Shown: positions 48,601 to 64,000 of the stretch, piece after piece
Position numbering within the stretch: position 1 is the first letter of the stretch
Layout of the letters: the number at the start of each line of letters is the position of its first letter
Source: Pseudomonas syringae KCTC 12500
GTDB taxonomy: Bacteria; Pseudomonadota; Gammaproteobacteria; Pseudomonadales; Pseudomonadaceae
Direction: 5' to 3'
Length of the DNA stretch: 64,000 nucleotides
Assembly: GCF_000507185.2 (NCBI RefSeq)
Contig: NZ_AYTM02000002.1
Coordinates: 5,429,501 to 5,493,500 of the forward strand
The notes under the pieces: generated by a model
The model's input: only the letters and a program-made list of their open reading frames with translations
Databases searched by the model: none
Told to the model about the DNA's origin: nothing
Made by a program: the position numbers and the translations under genes

Positions 48601-51600
48601 AGAAATGATCCTGGCGACCGACACGTTCAACCCCGAGCAATTCCTGCCATGCACCGGCCAAGGTGGTTTCGATAGTGCCTAGCGGCGCTTCGTACTCACG
48701 ACTGACCGTCGCCAACTGGTCCGGCGCGGGCAGGGCGGCACGGTCCAGCTTGCCGTTGGTCGTCAGCGGCCAGCTTTCAAGGGTCACAAAGGCACTAGGC
48801 AGCATGTGTTCGGCCAGCACGCTGGCCAGTTGGTTGCGCAGAAGCGCTGACTCGGGCGCGGTGCCGTTCTCGGCAATCAGGTAGGCGACCAGGCGTTTGT
48901 CGCCGGGGCGATCCTCACGCACGATAACCATTGCTTCACGGACCTCCGGGCAAGCGAGCAATTGCGCCTCGATCTCACCCAGCTCGATACGAAAACCGCG
49001 AATCTTGATTTGCGAGTCATTGCGGCCGACGTAGACCACACCGCCGTCGCTGCGGTAGTGCGCAACGTCACCGGTACGATAGAGGCGCGCGCCGTTTTGC
49101 ATGGCATACGGGTCGGCAATAAAACGTTCGGCATTCAGTTCCGTGCGGTTCAGGTAATGCCGGGCGACCCCGGCACCGCCGATATAAATCTCGCCATTGA
49201 CGCCCGCCGGCACCGGCTGCTGGTAGTCGTCGAGAATGCGCAGACACAGGTCATCTAGCGCCGGGCCGATCAGACTTGGCATGGCTGTGTCGATTTCCGA
49301 CTGGCTGATCGGGTAGTACGTGGCATGCACGGTGATTTCCGTGATCCCGTACATGTTCACCAGACGGGTGCGCGACAGCGGTGTGCGTACAGTCCAGGGC
49401 TGCAGGCTGCGGAAGTCCAAAGCCTCGCCCCCGAACACCACTTCACGCAGCGCATGCTCTTGCGGGCTGCGTTCGCGCGCCTGAATGAACTGGCGGAAAG
49501 CGCTTGGCGTCTGGTTCAGAACGGTGACCTGCTGCTCGCAGACCAACGTATAGAAGTCATCCGGCGAGCGCGCCACCTCACTCGGGACGATGACCAGTTT
49601 GCCGCCGTAGCACAGCGCTCCCCAGATTTCCCAGACCGAGAAGTCGAAGGCGAAGGAGTGGAACAGCGTCCAGATATCCTCGCGCCCGAAGTTGAATTGC
49701 CCGGCAGTGGCGTCGAACAGGCGTGCCACGTTGCCGTGCTCCACCAGCACACCTTTGGGCAGGCCTGTAGACCCTGAGGTGTAAATGACGTACGCCAAGT
49801 GCTCGCGGGAAAGACCCAGCGCTGCAGGCTCAGGGTTGCAGTCCAGCGATTCATCCGCCAAATCGGCACTGTCGTTATCCGCGCCGAGGTTCAGTACCGG
49901 CACGCTGTGCGCCGGCAGCACGTCGAGGCAGGCCGACTGGGCCAGCAACGCCACCGGCGCACTGTCTGTCAGCAGGTAGCCGAGACGTTCGGTGGGGTAA
50001 GCCGGGTCAAGCGGTACGTAGGCCGCACCGGCCTTGAGTACCGCCAGCACCGCGCAAATCATCTGCGTGCCGCGCTCTGCGAGGATCGCTACCCGGTCAT
50101 CGGGACGCACGCCTTGGCCAAGCAGCTCACGGGCCAGACGGTTGGCGCGGCGATTGAGCGCCTGGTAACTCACCTCTTGCCCGCCAAAGACCAGTGCGAT
50201 GTCCTGCGGATGGGCGGCAGCGAACTGCTCGAAGCGCTGATGCACCATCAGGCCCGAGGCGAATACCGCCTTGGGCTGCAGCAGTGCAGGCGAGGCCAGA
50301 CGCTGCGCCGCACTCAGCAAAGGCAGGCCGAGCACAGGTTGCGCGACATCCTCGACCATCGCTTCGAGCAGGGTATGGAAATGCTGGGCAAAACGCTCGA
50401 CGGTGGAGCGATCGAAGAGGTCGCTGGCGTACTCGATTACCCCGGAGAGAGTGCCGGCTTCGCTACCCAGGGTCAGCATCAGGTCGAACTGCGCGGTTTC
50501 ATGGGCTTGTAAAACCGGATGCAGGCTAAGGCCCGGCAGGGTCAACTCGCCGCCGATGCTGGTGTTATCCAGCGACAGGGCGACCTGACACAGCGGGCTA
50601 TGACTCATCGAACGTGGTGGCTGCACGGCTTCGATGACTTGCTCGAACGGAATATCCTGATGCTCATGGGCCGCCAGCGTGGTCTGGCGGACCTGTTCCA
50701 GCAATTGGGCCACGCTCGGGTTCTGCGCCAGATCAACGCGCAGGGCCAGGGTATTGACGAAGAAACCGATCAGGTTCTCGGTTTCGGTGCGGGCACGATT
50801 GGCGCTCGGCACGCCTATCACTACATCGCGTTCGTTGCCCAGACGCGCCATAAGCACCGACCAGGCACTGAGCAGGCCCATGAACAGGGTGACGTTATGA
50901 GCCTGGCAAAAGCACTCCAGACGCTGATAAAGCGTCGCATCGATCGTCACTGGCACCGCGCCGCCGCGATAGCTTTGCACCGCCGGACGCGGCCGGTCGG
51001 TGGGCAGCGACAGCAGCGTCGGCGCGCCACCCAGGTGCTCACGCCAGAAGTCGGCCTGCTCGGCAAGGCGCTCGCCGGTAAAGGTGCGGCGTTGCCAGGC
51101 GGCGTAGTCGGCGTACTGGATTGACAGGGCTGGCAGCGGGTCCGGCTGATGCTTACTGAAGGCCTGATAGAGGGCGGCCAACTCGTTGACCAACACACCC
51201 ACCGACCAGCCGTCAGAGATGATGTGGTGCTGGGTAATCAACAGCATGTGCTCATCATCGGCCAAACGCAGCAGACGCCCGCGAATCAGCGGGCCCTGGC
51301 GCAGGTCAAACGGTGCAGCGGCCTCGCTGTCAGCGATACGTGAAGCGCTGAGGCTGGCCTGTTCATAGGACAGCGAGCGCAGGTCCTGTTCGGCAAGCGT
51401 GAAACCGCTATCCGCAGCAGCGATGACCTGCACCGGCTGTTCACCGTGCAGTTCGAAGGTGGTGCGCAGGCTCTCATGACGTACGACCAGGCGGTCGAGC
51501 GCCCCCTTGAGCGCGCGATGATCAAGCTCGCCGCGCAACAGCAGCGACATCGGCATGTGGTAGGCGCTGCTGGCACCAGGAGCGAGTCTGTCGAGGAACC

Positions 51601-54600
51601 ACAGGCGTTGCTGGGAAAAGGACAGCGCCAACGGCGCGTTACGCTCGATGGGTTCAATACTGTCGGTAACGGTCGCTTGCAGGCCGTCGACGACCCTTGC
51701 CAGCTCGGCCACCGTCGGGTGACTGAACAACTGGCGCAGCATCATCTCGCCGCCCAGCTGTTGGCGGACTCTGGAAACCAGTTGAGCGGCCAACAGCGAG
51801 TGACCGCCGAGTTCGAAGAAGCTGTCATGCCGGCTCACACGCTCCAGGCCCAGCAGTTCCTGAAATATCTGCGCCAGGGCCAGTTCAGTGTCGCCTTCTG
51901 GAGCGGCGTAGCTACGCTCGGACATGGCTTCCAGGTCCGGTGCTGGCAGTGCATCCTGATCCAGCTTGCCGTTACTGGTCAGCGGGTAGGCCGCCAGGCT
52001 CACAAAAGCGCTCGGAATCATGTAATCGGGCAGGGTGGCGCCCAGTTGTTTGCGCAGGGCGGCAATTTCCAGGCGGACCGATGGTTCGGCGATCAGGTAG
52101 GCAATCAGGCGTTTGCCTTGACTTGCGTCATCACGGGCCAACACCCGGGCTTCACGGACGCCCTCGCAGGCCAGCAGTTTGGCCTCGATTTCGCCCAGTT
52201 CGATGCGAAAACCGCGAATCTTGACTTGCGCATCCATGCGTCCCAGGTGAACGATTTCGCCGTTATCCAGCAGCTTGCCCAGGTCGCCGGAGCGGTACAG
52301 GCGTGTACCGGGACGCAGCGGATCGTCAATAAATCGTTCGGCGGTCAGCTCAGGTCGATTCAGGTAGCCACGACCAACGCCCAGACCTGCGACACAGATT
52401 TCTCCAGCTACGCCAATCGGCAACAGCTCCTGCCGAGCATCCATGATATAGGCCACAGTAGTCGGGATCGGCCTGCCGACATTGGAAATGCCCGCGGCGA
52501 TATCTTCGGCGTCAATGGCCTTATAGGTTACGTGTACGCAGGTTTCGGTGATGCCGTACATGTTCACCAGTGCTACGTGGGCAAAAGCTCGGTGGAATTC
52601 ATCCAGTTTGCCCGGCTCAAGGCTTTCACCGCCGAAGATGACATAACGCAAGTGTTGCAGATTTACATCGCTGCGCCCGAGGGCGGCGCTGGCAAGTTGC
52701 AGAAAGGCCGATGGCGTCTGGTTAAGTACGCTGACCTGCTCGCTTTCGAGGAAACACAGCAATTGCTCGGGGTCGCGGCGCAGGGCTTCGGGTACCAGTG
52801 TCAGGCGCCCACCATAGAGCAGGGCGCCGTACATTTCCCAGACCGAGAAATCGAAGGCATTGGAGTGAAACAGCGACCAGACATCCTCGGCATTGAAGGT
52901 GAATTGTGAGCGACTGTTGTGCATCAGGCGCACGACGTTGCGGTGTTCCAGCAGCGCCCCTTTGGGTTCGCCTGTGGAGCCGGAGGTGTAGATCACGTAG
53001 CAGAGATGGTCTGGGGCATTAACGTTCTGCAGGTTGACCGTGAACTCGGCGTTGTTGCCTGCGGCTTCGCTCGACTCCGGGGCGAAGACTTCGATTCCAA
53101 GCGCCAGCAGAGCAGGGCTCATGTCCTCACGGGCAATGGCTTTACGCGTGCCGCTGTCACGCAGCACGTAGTCGATTCGCGCGGCCGGTGAGCCAGGGTC
53201 AATCGGTACGTAAGCGGCGCCAGCCTTGAGTACGGCGAGGGTGGCGACAATCATCGCCGGCGAGCGCTCAAGGATAATCGCCACCAGCTCTTGCGGCTGC
53301 ACACCGGCATTACGCAGACGATGAGCTAGGCCGTTCGCCTGTTCGTTCAGCTGGCGGTAGCTGAGCCGCTCCTCGCCCAGATTGACCGCGATGTTGTCCG
53401 GGGTCCGGCGCGCCTGTTCTTCGAAGATTTGATGCAGGGTCAGGGTGTCGGGCCAGGCCGCTTCGGAGTCGTTGAAATCGATTACCTGGCGTTGGCGCTC
53501 GGCGGCATCGAGCAGAGCCACGTCGTTAACACGCTGTTGCGGGGCATCGACAAAGGCCTGCAACAAGCGCACGTAATGGCGCATCAGTTGATCGATAAAT
53601 TCAGCGGTGAAGAAATCGGCGTTGTAGGTCAGGTGGCCGTGCCAGAGCAGCTCACCGGCATTGATCAGCAAGTGCAGATCGTTCTTGCCGTAGCCCAGGT
53701 TGGTTTCCAGGCTGTTGACTTCCAGGCCTGCGACCATGGTGCCGCTGTCGCTGACGTGCTGAAAGTTGAACAGTACATCGAACAGCGCCGTACGGCTCAT
53801 GTCCTTGGCCGGATCGAGCACACGCACCAGTTGGTCGAACTGCATGTGGCGATGCCGGAGGGCCTCGGTCAGGGTGTTGGCGGTCTGCTCGAGCAGGGCT
53901 TGCAGGGTGGTCTCGCTGTCACAGGCAGCGCGGATCACCAGCAGATTGTCCAGTGGGCCGACCACATTTTGCAGAGCCGCTTCGCGGCAGGCCGCGCTGG
54001 TGCCGATGACCAGTTCGTCGTGCCCGGCGTAGCGCCGCAGCAGGGCGGTGAATGCGCTTAGCGCCAGGCTGGCAGCACTCACGCCGACGCGTTCGGCCAG
54101 TTGTTCCAGCCCTCGTTTCAGTGCTGTATCGATTACACATTCATGAGTCGCCTCACTGAACACATGGACGGCGGCCCGTGGCCGATGGAGTGGCAGCTCC
54201 AGTGCCTGAAGCTTGCCGCGCAGTTGGTAGCTCCAGTAGGCCCGCAGGTTTTCCAGTACGGCAGCCGGCAACTGGCGTTGCCATGCGGCGAAATCGGCAT
54301 AGTTCAGAGACACTCGCGGCAGCGCGGCCTCACGCCCGGCACAAGCGGCTTCATACAGCGCCAGCAGGTCGCGTTTGATCAGTTGCAGCGAGGTGCGGTC
54401 GGCCAGCAGGTGATGCACGGCCAAGGCCAGTACGCCGTTATTCTCGTCTGCGCGGATCAGGCTGGCGCGCACCAGGCTGCCAGCGCTCATGTCCAGCGGG
54501 CGACGGGTCTCGGCCACAGCCAGTGCGCGTATGTTGTGCGCATTGCCTTGATGTTGCTCCAGCGTCAGGCGGGCCGGGCCGTCGAAACTCTGCCAGGCGC

Positions 54601-56312
54601 TGGCGCCGTCGCTGTGTACACGGCAGCGCAGGATGGCATGGCGGTCCAGCAGACCGTCAAGGGCGGTTTGCAGGGCCGCGATGTTCAGTTCGCCCGACAG
54701 CTCCAGTAGCAGCGCGAGGTTGTGATACACCGGGTTGGCGTCATACAGGTAACCGGTTTCGAAGGTGTCGACGAACCAGATACGCTCCTGGTGATAGGAC
54801 AGCGGCAACCGCTCCGCCACCGGTGCCAGCGCGGTGACTTCGGGCAGCAGCAGCGCAGGGTCCAGTTGCAGTTCGCCGATACGTGTCTGCGGCGCTTCGG
54901 TGAAGCTGCGCAGCAAGCGTTCGAAGCGCGCGGTCAGGCGCTCGATGGTGCTGGCGTGGAATAGCGCAGTGGAATACGACAGGCTGCAAGACAGGTTCTC
55001 GCCGCTTTCGTCGATGTGCAACGACAGGTCATGCTGGGTGTTGTCATTGTGGGAGGGCAAAAATTCGAGCTTCAAGCCAGGCAGTTGCAACTGCCCGCCA
55101 GCGCTGTCGGTATCGGTGTAGAGCATGGTCTGGAACACCGGGCTGTGGCTGGCACTGCGCGGTGGTTTGAGGGCTTCGACGACCTGCTCGAATGGCGCTT
55201 CCTGACGGCTGGCGGACTCCAGCATCAGTTCCTTGACCTGCTGCAGTACCTGATCAAGGGTCGGGTTGGCATCCAGTCGTATCCGCAGTGCCAGCGTGTT
55301 GACGAAGAAGCCGATCAGCGCCTGCACGTCCAGCCGGTCGCGGTTGGCAGTCACGGTGCCGATCACCACGTCCTGCTGGCCACTGATTCGACCCAGCAAT
55401 ACGGCCCAGGCGGCGATGAGCGTCATGAACGTGGTGGCGGCGCGGGACTGGGCAAAACGGGTGATGGCACCGGACAACGCAACCGGCAGATCAAAGTTCA
55501 GGGTTTCGCTCCGGTAGCTCTGCACCGCCGGACGTGGCCTATCGGTTGGCAACGCCAGCAAGGCTGGAGCGCCCGACAGATGGCTACGCCAGAACTCGAT
55601 GTGCTGGCTCAGGCGCTCACCTTCCAGATGCCGCCGTTGCCAGGCCGCGTAGTCGGCATATTGCAAGGCCAATGGGGGCAGGGGATCGGGCTGGCCGGTG
55701 CTGAACGCCTCGTACAGCGCCGCGAATTCCTTGACCAGTATGCCAATCGACCAGCCATCGGAGATGATGTGGTGCTGGGTAATCAGCAGTCGATGTTCAG
55801 TGTCGCTCAGGCGTAGCAGACTGCCGCGGATCAGCGGGCCGTGCAGCAAGTCGAAGGGCGCTGCGGCTTCCTGCTCGCTCAATTGCGCCGCGTGTTGTTC
55901 GGCCTGTTCCTTGGGCAGATGGCGCAGATCATGTTCGACCAGGTTAAAGCCGCAGTCGGCCGCTGCAATGATTTGCACCGGCTGCTCGCCTTCACGGCGG
56001 AAGGTCGTACGCAGGCTTTCATGGCGCGCCACCAGACGATCAAGGCTTGCCTTGAGTGCGCTGCGGTCCAGGTTGCCATGCAGCACCAGCGATGCAGGCA
56101 TGTGATAAGCGGCACTGGCCGTTGGATCGAGTTGATCGATGAACCACAGCCGCTGCTGAGCGAACGACAGTGGCAGCGGACCTTCGCGGTGCGCGGCAAC
56201 TATTTCGTCAGGGGCGCTATCGACAACCCGCGTGGCGCCGCGCTGTTTGAGCAGGCGCAACAGTGCGGCGCGTTTCAGTTGGTCGAGACTATCGTTATGT
56301 GAGTTCAATTTA

Positions 56313-56320
<8 letters not shown>
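42677..56320 (-). CDS. Terminal NRPS of a syringomycin-family assembly line (SyrE C-terminal equivalent, modules 6-9)
   Basis: 4547 residues: C (about 48-480; HHIISDGWS), a second C-like domain (504-944; HHLLADR), A (955-1455), T (1500), C (1565-1990), A, T (2573), dual C/E (2630-3110; HHLLQSEGD and HHLISDN), A, T (3660), C (3720-4150), T (4220; GGISL), TE (4270-4530; GWSAGG). Pocket codes read by eye: DFWNIGMVHK and DFWNVGMVHK, both threonine, and DMKDLGMVDK, an acidic/amide type not firmly known to me. The last module has no A domain, as in SyrE, where chlorothreonine is delivered in trans by SyrC. Fits aThr-Dhb-OHAsp-ClThr with macrolactone release. The gene overlaps the upstream synthetase by 8 bases. 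Confidence 0.9.
42730..43515 (-). other. Type I thioesterase domain ending the assembly line
   Basis: Residues about 4270-4530. The alpha/beta-hydrolase pattern PLFLVHPLGGEVQYVRDLA precedes the nucleophile elbow GGWSAGGLIAYEMARQ, and PGTHDTLV near the end supplies the histidine. Only one TE is present (syringopeptin synthetases carry two in tandem). It should close the lactone ring between the first Ser and the last residue and release the lipopeptide. Confidence 0.85.
53489..54810 (-). other. Extra condensation-like domain with altered active-site motif
   Basis: Residues about 504-944 of the terminal NRPS. It has the fold marks LPLSYHQERIWFVDTFE and SLNYADFAAWQRQL, but the HHxxxDG motif is HHLLADR and the usual VNTLALR block reads DNLLVIR. 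It follows a normal C domain directly, giving C-C-A(Thr)-T. Such spare C-like domains (interface or X domains) can recruit tailoring enzymes to the carrier-bound residue. Confidence 0.75.

Positions 56321-64000
<7,680 letters not shown>

Overview
The window is Pseudomonas DNA, most probably Pseudomonas syringae (pv. syringae-like). The main reasons are a complete achromobactin siderophore operon, followed on the same side of the chromosome by the regulatory and synthetase end of a syr-type lipopeptide island: three paralogous LuxR proteins resembling SalA, SyrG and SyrF, and giant NRPS genes with a SyrE-like end. Gene names rest on recalled family features and gene order; no search was run.

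Layout. (1) 1-1740: the 3' part of a TonB-dependent receptor. (2) 2086-17707: a tight + strand operon acsF-acsD-acsE-MFS exporter-acsC-acsB-acsA-cbrA-cbrB-cbrC-cbrD, extended by a FhuF-like ferric reductase and an RraA-like protein. Together it makes, exports, re-imports and probably reductively unloads achromobactin. A Fur-like operator lies just before acsF. (3) 17810-27496: a soluble PAS-PAS chemoreceptor, a LysE exporter, an IS66 remnant, a 1945-residue helicase-nuclease of the DUF4011/DUF3320 type (possible phage defence) and a membrane metallophosphoesterase. (4) 27912-33311: an IclR regulator with an MFS transporter, a 2-hydroxyacid dehydrogenase, a second RraA-like protein and an MDR oxidoreductase, apparently a small catabolic cluster with a palindromic operator in its divergent promoter. 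(5) 33741-64000: the lipopeptide island: salA-like, syrG-like, a MacA/PseE-like periplasmic adaptor without its ABC partner, a LysE exporter, an orphan HTH protein, then on the minus strand two NRPS genes followed by syrF-like, an outer-membrane efflux lipoprotein and a small YodC-like protein.

The most interesting element is the NRPS. Read from the adenylation pocket residues, the visible modules are Dab - homoserine - ornithine-like - Thr - Thr - acidic/amide residue, then a C-T-TE module with no A domain. By colinearity with nonapeptide lipodepsipeptides of the syringomycin family this fits positions 3-9 of syringostatin (Dab-Hse-Orn-aThr-Dhb-OHAsp-ClThr) and not syringomycin. The line is split into two proteins between modules 5 and 6. 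The module expected to install allo-threonine carries a second condensation-like domain whose active-site motif is altered. Two near-perfect 20-bp syr-syp boxes lie before syrF and before the pseE-like gene, tying the efflux genes to the same regulon.
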